A stretch of DNA of 64,000 nt, taken from the NCBI GenBank assembly GCA_902537425.1, contig CACBBD010000004.1, positions 30,917-94,916 of the forward strand, in the 5' to 3' direction. Under the pieces are notes generated by a model that saw only the letters and a program-made list of their open reading frames with translations, did no database searches and was not told the DNA's origin. This stretch comes from an uncultured SAR86 cluster bacterium (GTDB taxonomy: Bacteria > Pseudomonadota > Gammaproteobacteria > Magnimaribacterales > Magnimaribacteraceae). Positions 18,675-27,422 of the stretch are shown piece by piece (the stretch's first letter is position 1; every line of letters starts with the position of its first letter). The position numbers and the translations under genes are program-made.

Positions 18675-20255
18675 ATGAACAGAAGATTGTTTTTTAAAGC
18701 TCTAGTACTGACAATTGCTTCTTTTTCTTTCAAGATATTTCCTTCAATAAAAAAAGAACCAATATCATTCGATTTCGGAGTTGCAAGTGGTGATCCTACC
18801 AACACACATGTGATTTTATGGACAAAATTAACTACTCCTAGCTCTACAAATCAAGAGGTAAATTGGGAAGTCTCATCCGATAAAGATTTCTTAAATATAA
18901 TTGTCAATGGATCATATATCTCAGAAAAAGAAAATAATTTCATAGTAAAGATAGATGCTCAGATTCCAATAGAAGTTAATGCAAAGAAATTATTTTATAG
19001 ATTTGAATCAGGAGGAATCTATTCAGAAACAGGTACAACTTTTACATTACCAGTAAAAAATCCAAATAAATTCAACATAGCTTTTTGCAGCTGTTCTAAT
19101 TATCCATCAGGATATTTCAATGCATATAAAGAAATGGCAAGAGATGCCGATATAGATTTAGTTTTACATTTAGGTGATTACATATATGAATATAGTAGAG
19201 AGGGCTATGCGTCGTCTGATGCCAAGAAAATGGGAAGAGAAGTTAATCCATCAAATGAAATCGTAACATTAGATGATTATCGCAAAAGATATGCTACTTA
19301 TAGAAGCGATAAGGATCTTCAACTCCTACATAAATCAAAACCCATGATTGTTGTATGGGATGATCATGAGATAACTAATGATACGTGGAAGTTAGGAGCA
19401 CAAAACCATTCGCAAGATGAAGGCTCATTTGATGACAGAAAAAAAAATGCAATACGTGCGTACTATGAATGGATGCCTATCCGTGAGGTTAAGGAAAGAG
19501 AAAAAATATGGCGTAGTTTTTCAGTAGGTAATTTAATAAATTTAATGATGCTGGATACGAGGCTTTACGGAAGAGAAAGGCAATTAGAGATTGGAACATA
19601 TTTTAATAATAATAAATTAAATAAAGAAGAGTTTAAAAAAGACCTACTAAAGCCTAGAGCTTTACTTGGTAAGGAGCAATTAGAATGGGTTAGAAATAAA
19701 GTTGATAAGAAATATAGATGGTCAATATTCGGACAACAACTTTTAATTGGACCAAAATATTTACCTAAAATATTTAAAAATAAAGAAATTTCAAATGATA
19801 GTTCGTATTACGCAAGTGAATTAGCAGGAGAAGAACTACCGTTTAATACTGACCAGTGGGATGGATATCCAAGAGAAAGGGAAGAGTTTTATAAAAATAT
19901 ATCAAATTCAGAATCTAACTTAATATTAGCAGGTGATTCTCATAATTCTTGGTTTTCGAATTTATACGATAAAAATAATGAATTTGTTGGAATAGAGATA
20001 GGAGCACCCGCAATATCATCACCTAGTTTTGGTGATACTTTTAAAGATAAAACTGGAATCATTGAATATGAATTTATAAAGGATAATAAGGATTTAGTAT
20101 GGGTGAACGGCAGAAACCAAGGATATGTTTCATTGACCATTACAGAATTAGATGTAGAGGTCCAATTCAAATATGTTTCTACTGTTAAATCTAAAGAATA
20201 TGAAGTACTTGAACCAGACATATTCAGGGTAGAGCACAATAAACCTTATACGTGA
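18675..20255 (+). CDS. PhoD-like alkaline phosphatase/phosphodiesterase
   Basis: 526-residue exported metallophosphoesterase. The N-terminus NRRLFFKALVLTIASFSF is a Tat-like twin-arginine signal, as usual for PhoD, which folds with its metals before export. The PhoD N-domain (FDFGVASGDPTNTHVILWTKL) is followed by the catalytic domain: NIAFCSCSNY, LHLGDYIYEY, VVWDDHEITND, LDTRLYGRERQ, SIFGQQLLIGP and LAGDSHNSWFSNL, together the Fe/Ca ligand set. The role is likely release of phosphate from phosphoesters in the periplasm. A palindrome lies upstream, but no Pho box was found. Confidence 0.92.
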   Translation: MNRRLFFKALVLTIASFSFKIFPSIKKEPISFDFGVASGDPTNTHVILWTKLTTPSSTNQEVNWEVSSDKDFLNIIVNGSYISEKENNFIVKIDAQIPIEVNAKKLFYRFESGGIYSETGTTFTLPVKNPNKFNIAFCSCSNYPSGYFNAYKEMARDADIDLVLHLGDYIYEYSREGYASSDAKKMGREVNPSNEIVTLDDYRKRYATYRSDKDLQLLHKSKPMIVVWDDHEITNDTWKLGAQNHSQDEGSFDDRKKNAIRAYYEWMPIREVKEREKIWRSFSVGNLINLMMLDTRLYGRERQLEIGTYFNNNKLNKEEFKKDLLKPRALLGKEQLEWVRNKVDKKYRWSIFGQQLLIGPKYLPKIFKNKEISNDSSYYASELAGEELPFNTDQWDGYPREREEFYKNISNSESNLILAGDSHNSWFSNLYDKNNEFVGIEIGAPAISSPSFGDTFKDKTGIIEYEFIKDNKDLVWVNGRNQGYVSLTITELDVEVQFKYVSTVKSKEYEVLEPDIFRVEHNKPYT

Positions 20256-20295
20256 TAATAACTTTTGAAGAACTCGCGGGTAATATTTAATTTAA

Positions 20296-20311
20296 CATAA
20301 TATATATTATG
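20296..20311. repeat. 16-base perfect AT-rich palindrome
   Basis: CATAATATATATTATG is a perfect inverted repeat in the 191-base gap between the PhoD-like gene and a small secreted protein gene. It could be an operator or a weak terminator stem. Chance occurrence is possible given the AT-rich composition. Confidence 0.35.
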
Positions 20312-20446
20312 CGCATATATAATAACCTAATATAGTGTTTTTAGATTTTATATCACCCATATCTAGTATCAGACCAGCTATACAAAAAATATGACTTCTA
20401 TTGCAATTATTGGAAGATGTTATAAATTATAGAAAGGTTTTAATTA

Positions 20447-21004
20447 ATGAGGAAACAAATGAAAAATAAAATAAAGACAATTTATCTGATTATTTCTCTC
20501 TTATTTTCATTTTCTCTTTCTGCAGATGAAGTAGTAAAGATAGGTGATGTTGAAATGGCATCTGAGAAAAAAAGTGCAGCTTTTGAGCAAGTTAAGAAGA
20601 AGCTAGGTAAATGGGAAGGAACGATGATCCAGGGGCTTAATGGAACTGTTATAAACGTATCCTATGAATTTGCCCTTACTTCTGGAGGTAATACTATTAC
20701 TGAGACTCTTATTGAAGACGGAGTTCAAATGCTAACGACATACAGTGATGACGATGGAGATCTGGTTATAAGGCATTATTGTGGCTTAGGAACTGAACCA
20801 GTTTTTGCAGTTGAAAGTCTATCTGCAGATACTATGATTTTTAAACTGGACAAATCTAAGGTGGATTTACATTCCGAACATGAAAGTTTTGTTACAGGAA
20901 TGAAATGGGTTATGAATAATAATGATTCAATAACCTTTCAGAATACAGTTATGTTAGATGGGTCACCAACTACAAATATAGCTGAATTAAAAAGAGTTTA
21001 TTAA
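20447..21004 (+). CDS. Secreted protein of unknown function (DUF1579-like beta fold)
   Basis: Roughly 185 residues with a signal peptide (NKIKTIYLIISLLFSFSLSA). Two ATGs are possible: 20447, preceded by AGAAAGG, and 20459, preceded by GAGG; both give the same mature protein. The mature part begins with a helical stretch and then KKKLGKWEGTMIQGLNG, a lipocalin-like opening, with alternating strands to the C-terminus. This resembles proteins that assess a small hydrophobic ligand, but I do not recognise a function. It stands 8 bases before an SDR gene and is probably cotranscribed with it. Confidence 0.65.
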   Translation: MRKQMKNKIKTIYLIISLLFSFSLSADEVVKIGDVEMASEKKSAAFEQVKKKLGKWEGTMIQGLNGTVINVSYEFALTSGGNTITETLIEDGVQMLTTYSDDDGDLVIRHYCGLGTEPVFAVESLSADTMIFKLDKSKVDLHSEHESFVTGMKWVMNNNDSITFQNTVMLDGSPTTNIAELKRVY

Positions 21005-21012
21005 TTTTCTCT

Positions 21013-21780
21013 ATGAGATTAGAAAATAAAAATGCCATCATTACAGGAGCAACTGGAGGCATAGGTACTGCAACCGTATCAAAATATTTGGACGAGGGAG
21101 CCAATGTAATGATGGTTGGTCGAAGCGAGGATAAACTTGTTGAAGTATATGATCAGTTAGGTAAACCTAATAATGCTGCTTATTGTGTTGCTGAATCAAC
21201 AGATGAAATAGCTATTAAGGATTCGATACAAAAAACTAGTGATACCTTTGGCTCTGTTGATATCGTAATTGCAAATGCCGGAACTGAAGGGGTTGTGCAA
21301 CCTTTGGTTGATTATTCAGTGGAAGATTTTAATCATACACTGGTCGTCAATGTCACAGGTGTCTGGCTTTATTTTAAATACGCCATACCTTATATGGAAA
21401 ATCAAGGCTATGGTTCTATAGTAGCAGTTGCTTCTGGTGCAGGCGTCGTAGGCTTTCCCGGTTTATGCCCCTACTCTGCTAGTAAACATGCTGTCTGTGG
21501 AATGGTTAAAACCGCCTGTCTAGAATACGGAGAGAAAGGTATTAGATTTAATGCTCTAGCCCCAGGTCCCATTGACAACAGAATGATGGAATCATTGGGC
21601 ACTCAATCCCAACCAGACGATCCATCTAATTTCAGAGAAAACGTAACTGCCAATATACCTTCAGGTAGATATGGTACCAATGAAGAAATGGCCAATTTGG
21701 CTCTTTTTCTAGGTTCAGATGAATCTTCATACTGTAATGGTGGTGTATATTTAGCAGACGGAGGTTTTACAGCAGCATAA
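21013..21780 (+). CDS. Short-chain dehydrogenase/reductase
   Basis: Classical SDR of 255 residues: TGATGGIGTA cofactor loop (residues 9-18), NAG at the strand 4 end, active-site Ser in VAVASGAG, and Tyr-x-x-x-Lys in CPYSASKHAV; the C-terminal LADGGFTAA is typical. An acidic residue is not evident at the end of strand 2 (MMVGRSEDK), and the Arg there suggests NADP(H) preference. Substrate is unknown. It is followed directly by a strong terminator. Confidence 0.93.
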   Translation: MRLENKNAIITGATGGIGTATVSKYLDEGANVMMVGRSEDKLVEVYDQLGKPNNAAYCVAESTDEIAIKDSIQKTSDTFGSVDIVIANAGTEGVVQPLVDYSVEDFNHTLVVNVTGVWLYFKYAIPYMENQGYGSIVAVASGAGVVGFPGLCPYSASKHAVCGMVKTACLEYGEKGIRFNALAPGPIDNRMMESLGTQSQPDDPSNFRENVTANIPSGRYGTNEEMANLALFLGSDESSYCNGGVYLADGGFTAA

Positions 21781-21808
21781 AAAAAGGCTCCGCTTTGGAG
21801 CCTTTTTT
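21779..21808. terminator. Bidirectional rho-independent terminator
   Basis: Perfect six-base stem GGCTCC (21786-21791) with GGAGCC (21797-21802), a five-base loop, A-rich on the left and T6 on the right. It separates the SDR gene from the convergent secreted-protein pair. Confidence 0.92.
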
Positions 21809-21819
21809 ATTTTTCCTTT

Positions 21820-22551
21820 CTATTGATTAAAAGTCTCGGGTGTATTGTTCCATGTACTTAAAACTAGAACCAACGAATTTCCAAGGAAGGTAGTCCCCTC
21901 TCTTGCATCACTTAAGTAATCTACAAAAGCATCAGAAGTAGTAGTTATTTCATACCAGCTTTCTAAATCCTTTACATCTTTAAATTGAACTATTAAGGCA
22001 GAATTGGTATCTGATTCTCCACAGTAGTTACATTGATGCATAGACACTAATCCTGGGAACTTCTTCCCATCATCAGTTGCTATAAATTTATTTAAAGCCT
22101 CAATCACAGTTCTTGTGTCTGTTGTTTGCATTGGTACATATTCAACATAAGGATAATCTTGGGGATTTTCCTCTGGTTGCCAATTGGCAATTTGAATAAA
22201 TGACATGTCTCTAACAACATCAGCACTGTCATTAAGGGTATCAAACCATTTTTCTCTAATAGATGTAGCTTCTGGAGACCAAAATACGGCTCCCCACTCA
22301 TTGGATGCTACCATAGACGGAAAAAGATTGACTATTGCGTGAGTTGCTGGATTGGCACCATTATTTAAATGCCAGTTTAGTTCTACTGAGCCTGGATACA
22401 TCTTTCCTACAGGCGAGTTCATCAGTTCATCTAAACCCTGTTGCAGTTGTTCATATTTACCTGGCTTAATTTCAATTTCTAAAGCCGTCCAAGTAGGTAA
22501 AGCAAATATATTTAAACTCAGAAATAAGGTTATTAGTGATAAAAATTTCAT
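21820..22551 (-). CDS. Secreted two-domain ferredoxin-like-fold protein, second gene of a pair
   Basis: 243 residues from the ATG at 22551, which has a good ribosome site (GGAG five bases upstream) and gives a signal peptide (MKFLSLITLFLSLNIFA). The longer frame to 22641 runs into the upstream gene and is unlikely. The mature protein has two similar halves, each opening like a dimeric alpha-beta barrel (WTALEIEIKPGKYEQLQQGL and YVEYVPMQTTDTRTVIEAL) and ending in a hydrophobic strand. A CNYC motif is present in the second half. It is an obvious partner or distant paralogue of the gene 8 bases upstream. Function is unknown. Confidence 0.7.
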   Translation of the reverse strand: MKFLSLITLFLSLNIFALPTWTALEIEIKPGKYEQLQQGLDELMNSPVGKMYPGSVELNWHLNNGANPATHAIVNLFPSMVASNEWGAVFWSPEATSIREKWFDTLNDSADVVRDMSFIQIANWQPEENPQDYPYVEYVPMQTTDTRTVIEALNKFIATDDGKKFPGLVSMHQCNYCGESDTNSALIVQFKDVKDLESWYEITTTSDAFVDYLSDAREGTTFLGNSLVLVLSTWNNTPETFNQ

Positions 22552-22559
22552 ATGATCTC

Positions 22560-23255
22560 CTACTGTATAACTTGACCTGAATGTGAACTTACTAGTTTTC
22601 CAGAATTTCCTTGAGCAGTAGAAGCTTGAAAAGCTGCCCACTCCGAACTAGCACCTAATGCCGCATAGCTTTCTCCCATCTCGGTCCAGTTATCATATAG
22701 TAAAACATAATGAAATTTACCATTTCCTCCAGTACCTTCAGAATAAATCTCTACCCTGGCGCCTGTTTCTTCAATCATTGATTTGGCCATCATAAAGTTG
22801 GACAGCATTTCTTGCATTTTCCCTGGAGTTGCTTCCCATACCTGTACTGAGTATACAAATGGGTCTGAAAAGTCTGATGCTTTCACAGAACTATCAAGAT
22901 TAACTCCTGATAAGCTTGAAGTCATTTCACCTAATTCCCCGGGAGTATACTTTTCTCCTAATGCCGCCCATTCAGCTGAAGTATTTAATTTATCTTTTGA
23001 GATACCCCAATCAACTAAATTGTCCCATCTCATGACATATTGGTAAGTTCCCATTGTATCGCCAACATTCATAGCTTCCATAGCAACTGTAGCACCTTCA
23101 TTTTCATGAATTACTGCTGCATCTCTAAAAAGTTGGATTAATTCAGCATCCTTCCCTGGCTTAGCTTTCCATGTATACACTTCAACTACATCTGAAAATG
23201 TAATAGTGGAAAAGCCAATTAATGACGTTATTATTAAATTTTTTATTATTTTCAT
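22560..23255 (-). CDS. Secreted tandem NIPSNAP/ABM-like domain protein
   Basis: 231 residues with a signal peptide (residues 1-21, ending near TFS). The mature region is an internal duplication: VEVYTWKAKPGKDAELIQLF with YQYVMRWDNLVDWG and SAEWAALGEKY in the first half, and YSVQVWEATPGKMQEMLSNF with FHYVLLYDNWTEMG and SSEWAAFQAS in the second. Each half fits a dimeric alpha-beta barrel domain (NIPSNAP or antibiotic-monooxygenase type), so one chain may form a pseudo-dimer. No cofactor residues are evident. The role is unknown; small-ligand binding in the periplasm is an inference. Confidence 0.75.
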   Translation of the reverse strand: MKIIKNLIITSLIGFSTITFSDVVEVYTWKAKPGKDAELIQLFRDAAVIHENEGATVAMEAMNVGDTMGTYQYVMRWDNLVDWGISKDKLNTSAEWAALGEKYTPGELGEMTSSLSGVNLDSSVKASDFSDPFVYSVQVWEATPGKMQEMLSNFMMAKSMIEETGARVEIYSEGTGGNGKFHYVLLYDNWTEMGESYAALGASSEWAAFQASTAQGNSGKLVSSHSGQVIQ

Positions 23256-23317
23256 AAAATTCTCCTTTAACTAAAGATAGATCATTTTATGAAATTTGTC
23301 GATATTTCTAACTATTT

Positions 23318-24898
23318 TTATAGTTCTATACGGAATAATGATCTCTCTAGTTCACCCGATATGTAAAGATAATTATCTTTTACAGCCAAGCCATTAAATA
23401 CCATTGAAGGAGGTTGAAGTTCTGATTGAACCGGACTCCCCGGCATGACCTCTGCAATGATCGAGATCTGTCCTTCTAGATATTTTTTTATTTGTCCGGT
23501 ATTGCCTTCAAAAATGTAGATAGCATTATCTTTTATTGCAATTCCTTCAGGAGAATCTAGACCATCAACTATTACCTCTTTAGCTCCTTGTTTATTAACA
23601 CGTATTATCTGTCCTTTTGATCTATCCGAAACAAGCAAGTCATCTTCATAATTTATTACATGGGTGGGGGCCATGAATCCATCTGCCAATATCTCCCCTT
23701 CTCCATTTTGGACATTAAATAAAGTAATTGATTTATCACCTTGTAAAGCTACTGCTATTCGTTCTCCATATTTAGTTGCTGAAACTGGTACATTTAGTCC
23801 ATCAAGACTTTCTAGAATTTCACCGGTATCTGGTCTCATAATTTTTACGTGGTTATCTAACCAGCTAGATAATATTACATAATCATCGAAAGTTGAGACT
23901 GATGTATTTGCACCATGAGGAGAAATTCTAAATACATTTTTATAATTCCAAGATTCAGAGCCATCTATTAAGCTATACGCTTTTACAGATTGTATGTCAG
24001 CAACAATAAGATCATTACCTGCAACAGCTATGCCACCTGCATGTGAGATGCCTCCAGGTAAAACTTCTTCAATACCATCAGGAGACACTTTCAAAATACT
24101 ACCCTCTGAGTAACTTGAGACAAATACGTCATCATTGGCATCAATAGCAAGATTATCTAGGCCGAGTTCCACAAGCGCATAATCAGATTTGATGCCTTCA
24201 GCAAATTTTACGACTTTTCCATCACCGGTATCCAGAATAAAGAGTTCACCTTTAGAGTTAAAATTCACTGCAGCGGGGACATTTAATCCCCCTACTTCCT
24301 TTCTGATCTCGCCAGTATCTACGTTTACACTAACTATTTCATTATTGAACCATCTAGGTCCATAAAGTCTTCCATCAGGACCCCAATCCATACCATTTAG
24401 ACCACAGAATTCTCCAATCTCTTCTTTGATAATTCTAGGAGCAGTTTGTCCCGAGGGATCCATTTCAAACAGACCATTATCAAAGAAACATTGAGCAACA
24501 AATAATCTATCATCATCAGAAAATGTAATTGGGTTAACTCCAGGTCCAGGATTACCAGCTATAACTTTTTCTCCATTTAAATCAAAACCAGCTACCTCTC
24601 CTGTAAGTATAGATGTCCAGTAGAATTCTCCTTTAGAATTAAAAGCTACATCATCCGGTCCTATGACTCCATCGGATAAATCATATCTTTTTACTATTTT
24701 ATTAGTTTCCGTATCAACGAGAGAAATATCTGAACCAATAACAGAAGCAGCATAGAGAAGACCATCAGGTCCAAAATGCATGCCGTTCACTCCAGCTATT
24801 TGAGCCCCAGATACAAATAATTCAATTTTATTATTATCCGATTTATCACAACTTAACAGTAAGAAAATTATTGATATTTTTAATATAAGTTTGACCAC
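23318..24898 (-). CDS. SMP-30/NHL-type beta-propeller lipoprotein
   Basis: 526-residue lipoprotein: signal peptide MVKLILKISIIFLLLSC with a lipobox at Cys17. The mature chain is a run of four-stranded blades with recurring motifs such as GMHFGPDGLLYAAS, DVAFNSKGEFYWTS and GMDWGPDGRLYGPR, characteristic of SMP-30/gluconolactonase or NHL propellers. About ten blades' worth of sequence suggests two propellers in tandem. Lactonase activity is possible but unproven. It is followed after about 60 bases by nothing on the same strand that looks coupled, so it may be monocistronic. Confidence 0.85.
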   Translation of the reverse strand: MVKLILKISIIFLLLSCDKSDNNKIELFVSGAQIAGVNGMHFGPDGLLYAASVIGSDISLVDTETNKIVKRYDLSDGVIGPDDVAFNSKGEFYWTSILTGEVAGFDLNGEKVIAGNPGPGVNPITFSDDDRLFVAQCFFDNGLFEMDPSGQTAPRIIKEEIGEFCGLNGMDWGPDGRLYGPRWFNNEIVSVNVDTGEIRKEVGGLNVPAAVNFNSKGELFILDTGDGKVVKFAEGIKSDYALVELGLDNLAIDANDDVFVSSYSEGSILKVSPDGIEEVLPGGISHAGGIAVAGNDLIVADIQSVKAYSLIDGSESWNYKNVFRISPHGANTSVSTFDDYVILSSWLDNHVKIMRPDTGEILESLDGLNVPVSATKYGERIAVALQGDKSITLFNVQNGEGEILADGFMAPTHVINYEDDLLVSDRSKGQIIRVNKQGAKEVIVDGLDSPEGIAIKDNAIYIFEGNTGQIKKYLEGQISIIAEVMPGSPVQSELQPPSMVFNGLAVKDNYLYISGELERSLFRIEL

Positions 24899-25000
24899 TT
24901 TTGCCCCCTTTAAATTTTTTTTAATCTTACTACAAACCCTTATTAGTCATCAAAATAACTACATCTAAAAGAAGAAACTGATGGAGTCTGGTAAAGATAT

Positions 25001-25531
25001 TTAATCTCTATATGTGTTTAATTCTTTCCTTCCAATTTCCGACTTAAATTCATCTACATTAAAGCCTTTGTCTCCATAGATTTCCATTTCAAACCACTCA
25101 ACAAATTTCTTATCTCTTGTAACCTTCCAACTAGCCCAAGTTCCCTTTGCTACAGGTGTTTTCATAACACCGAACTTCAATGTATTCATTCTAGTATCTA
25201 GATGACTTCGATCTACTAGTCCAGCCTCTACCTTGTCATAGACATCAAATATATCAACCAAATAAGTAAGAATAGCCATTGAAACACGCCATCCATCTAC
25301 TGGATCTTCAAGAGGTTTAGACCAATCTTTTGACATAAATTTTGCATATTCAGGATCTTTAGAAGTCTGAAAATATCTATCATAAAGTCTTTGAGTCAAT
25401 GAATGACCAAATTGAGCTTTAGTAATTATATTTTGTTGTCTTATTTGTAGTCCAAGATATATCACCGAAACAACCACACCTAGGGCAGCAATTATTTGAA
25501 CAACCAAAATTATTAAATCTTTTTCGATCAT
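25001..25531 (-). CDS. One-TM protein at the end of the type I secretion operon
   Basis: 176 residues with one N-terminal membrane helix (about 7-28, LIILVVQIIAALGVVVSVIY) and a helical, mainly charged soluble part with conserved-looking aromatic residues (WSKPLEDPVDGWRVSM, TWASWKVTRDKKFVEWF). I recognise only a general resemblance to small DUF6082-like proteins of marine bacteria. Its start codon overlaps the stop of the MBL-fold gene by one base, tying it to the secretion operon. Function is unknown. Confidence 0.7.
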   Translation of the reverse strand: MIEKDLIILVVQIIAALGVVVSVIYLGLQIRQQNIITKAQFGHSLTQRLYDRYFQTSKDPEYAKFMSKDWSKPLEDPVDGWRVSMAILTYLVDIFDVYDKVEAGLVDRSHLDTRMNTLKFGVMKTPVAKGTWASWKVTRDKKFVEWFEMEIYGDKGFNVDEFKSEIGRKELNTYRD

Positions 25532-26487
25532 TATTCAACTGAGCTTCTGACTATTTTTAGATTTTTTGTAACAACCGTTCCTATAGCTCCGTGAGCTAAA
25601 TCTTCTTTAGAAATTGAAGCTATATCTGCTATAGTCCTTGCTGCACGTATACCTGTGCAGTGTCCACCAACTAATTGCTTGAGACCGAACTTTTTCAGTG
25701 ATTTAGCAGTTTTACTAATGTCTTCCTCTGAAGACCTGAATAGATGAAAGCCTCCTATTGCACCAAATACATCTTTATTTTCAATTTGTTGAAATTTATG
25801 AGCGGTATTAATCATTCCTGCATGCCCACAACCGGACATCATATACCAACCTTTATCAGTTTTAATTCCCAAAGACTGATCATCCTTTAATAGATCTTCA
25901 ACCAATACACCATTTTCTTTCAAATAAAAACCAGGAGAAACAACTACTCTTTCAAAGATTCTTTCAACAGGACCAGAAAGTACTAAATTTGGAGCTAGTT
26001 CGTATGCTTCATCAATAACGATAAAATTGATTCCTAAATTTTCTGCTTTTTCCTTGAAGTCAGATACTTTATTAAAACCACCAATAAATCCTCTCAGTTC
26101 ACCATGTTCATCAAATCTTTGATCAAAAAAACCTTCTGCAACATATACGTCACCAAAAGCTTTAGGATTTGAGTTCATATATGTTTTTCTAAGTTTGATT
26201 AATCCGCCTGTATGGTCTCCATGAAAATGACTAAGAATGACTTTTTCAACTTTGCTTAGATCTTTTTTTAATAGGTTTGCGTTGTGAAGAACAGTATTTT
26301 CATCAAACCCTGTATCGAATAAGATAGATTCTTGTTCGCTTTCCAAGAGTGCTGAAAAGCTCCATTCCCCTATTCCTCCAAAATTAGCAATATTAGTGGC
26401 TAAAATTGTTATTTCATACTCTGTGCTCTTTAAATTCGCCGAAAATAAAAAAGTTATTAATACATATTTCCAAAAGTTCTGAGTCAT
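25531..26487 (-). CDS. Exported metallo-beta-lactamase-fold hydrolase (COG1237-like)
   Basis: 318 residues with a signal peptide (residues 1-20). The zinc motif is HFHGDHTGGL, with further ligands in SGCGHAGMINT and GGHCTGIRA near the C-terminus. This arrangement matches the COG1237 group (annotated as dihydropterin aminobenzene-phosphate synthase-like), not true beta-lactamases or lactonases. A periplasmic location is predicted. The start overlaps the end of the HlyD-type gene by 4 bases (ATGA), so it is translationally coupled to a secretion adaptor. A processing or signal-degrading role is only speculation. Confidence 0.82.
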   Translation of the reverse strand: MTQNFWKYVLITFLFSANLKSTEYEITILATNIANFGGIGEWSFSALLESEQESILFDTGFDENTVLHNANLLKKDLSKVEKVILSHFHGDHTGGLIKLRKTYMNSNPKAFGDVYVAEGFFDQRFDEHGELRGFIGGFNKVSDFKEKAENLGINFIVIDEAYELAPNLVLSGPVERIFERVVVSPGFYLKENGVLVEDLLKDDQSLGIKTDKGWYMMSGCGHAGMINTAHKFQQIENKDVFGAIGGFHLFRSSEEDISKTAKSLKKFGLKQLVGGHCTGIRAARTIADIASISKEDLAHGAIGTVVTKNLKIVRSSVE

Positions 26488-27422
26488 CTTTCTCTGAATG
26501 CTTTATTTTTTATATTGGTAACAGGTTGTAGCAAATATTTTAAGATAGTTTTACTACCGCTCACAATATTCACTGTCGCCTGCATGCCAGGAAGAAGTTG
26601 CAACTCTCTTGACATACTAGTTATTCCATCTGAAGGAATACTTACTAAACATACATACCAAGTTGATCCATCATCTTTTGACACTGTATCAGCACTCACA
26701 TTAAGTACTTCTCCTTCAAGGCTGCCATATATAGCAAAATCAAATGCACTGAGCTGAACTATTGCCTTCTGTCCTTTGATCACATATGCAATATCCATTG
26801 GAGATACTTCTACTTCTAGAATTAGCTCATCATTTAGTGGAATCATCTCAAGAATCGGACTAGCTGGTTGAACAACACCTCCAGTAGTATTAATTAAAAT
26901 TCTATTAATTATCCCATCCATGGGAGCTGTAACATTGGTTCTTTTAAGTTTGTCCTGCAGATTTGGTATTTGGTCTAATGTTGCTTGATATTCTGATTCT
27001 GCGGTTGAAATCCTTTGCAAAAGTCGAATCAAATTAATTCTAGGTTCCACATTACTATCAACCAAAGGTTCCAAAATAAGCCTTTCTTCCTCAAGGAGTG
27101 TGAGAGATTGCTCTAAGGATTTTAACTGCTGTTGGGATGAGTTTAAATCACCAAGAAATTTTGTTTCATCAAGTTTTACTAGCAAATCACCCTTATTAAC
27201 TTTATCGCCTGTATTGACCGCAATTTCGTTAATAATTCCCCCTTCTAAGTTTTGAATTACCTGTAATTTACTAGAAGCTATAATTTTACCATTACCTCTT
27301 GTCACTTCTTCTAGCTCTGCATTAGAAGCCCAAACAAAGAATGCAATAAAGAAAAAAAGTATGACATACAAGATCAAATCAGGTTTAGGTGTGGAAAATA
27401 TATTTTTTAATTTACTAAACAT
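26484..27422 (-). CDS. Type I secretion membrane-fusion protein, HlyD family (short)
   Basis: Periplasmic adaptor joining the ABC transporter to the TolC-like channel. The N-terminal cytosolic tail and one membrane helix (LILYVILFFFIAFFVWASNA) are followed by EEVTRGNGKIIASSKLQVIQNLEGGIINEIAV, which is split here as the HlyD signature GNGKIIASS plus NLEGGII, then a lipoyl half, a helical hairpin and the returning NVTAPMDGIINRI motif. At 312 residues it is clearly shorter than usual (about 390-480) because the coiled-coil hairpin between residues 75 and 150 is short. Start overlaps the ABC gene stop by one base. Confidence 0.93.
   Translation of the reverse strand: MFSKLKNIFSTPKPDLILYVILFFFIAFFVWASNAELEEVTRGNGKIIASSKLQVIQNLEGGIINEIAVNTGDKVNKGDLLVKLDETKFLGDLNSSQQQLKSLEQSLTLLEEERLILEPLVDSNVEPRINLIRLLQRISTAESEYQATLDQIPNLQDKLKRTNVTAPMDGIINRILINTTGGVVQPASPILEMIPLNDELILEVEVSPMDIAYVIKGQKAIVQLSAFDFAIYGSLEGEVLNVSADTVSKDDGSTWYVCLVSIPSDGITSMSRELQLLPGMQATVNIVSGSKTILKYLLQPVTNIKNKAFRER

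Noticed and set aside
22552..22641. Longer N-terminus for the second secreted barrel-type protein
   Set aside because: Lies inside the upstream gene; the ATG at 22551 has a ribosome site and a signal peptide.
25531..26487. Beta-lactamase or quorum-quenching lactonase assignment for the MBL-fold gene
   Set aside because: The GCGHAG and GGHCTG ligand contexts fit COG1237-like proteins better than either.
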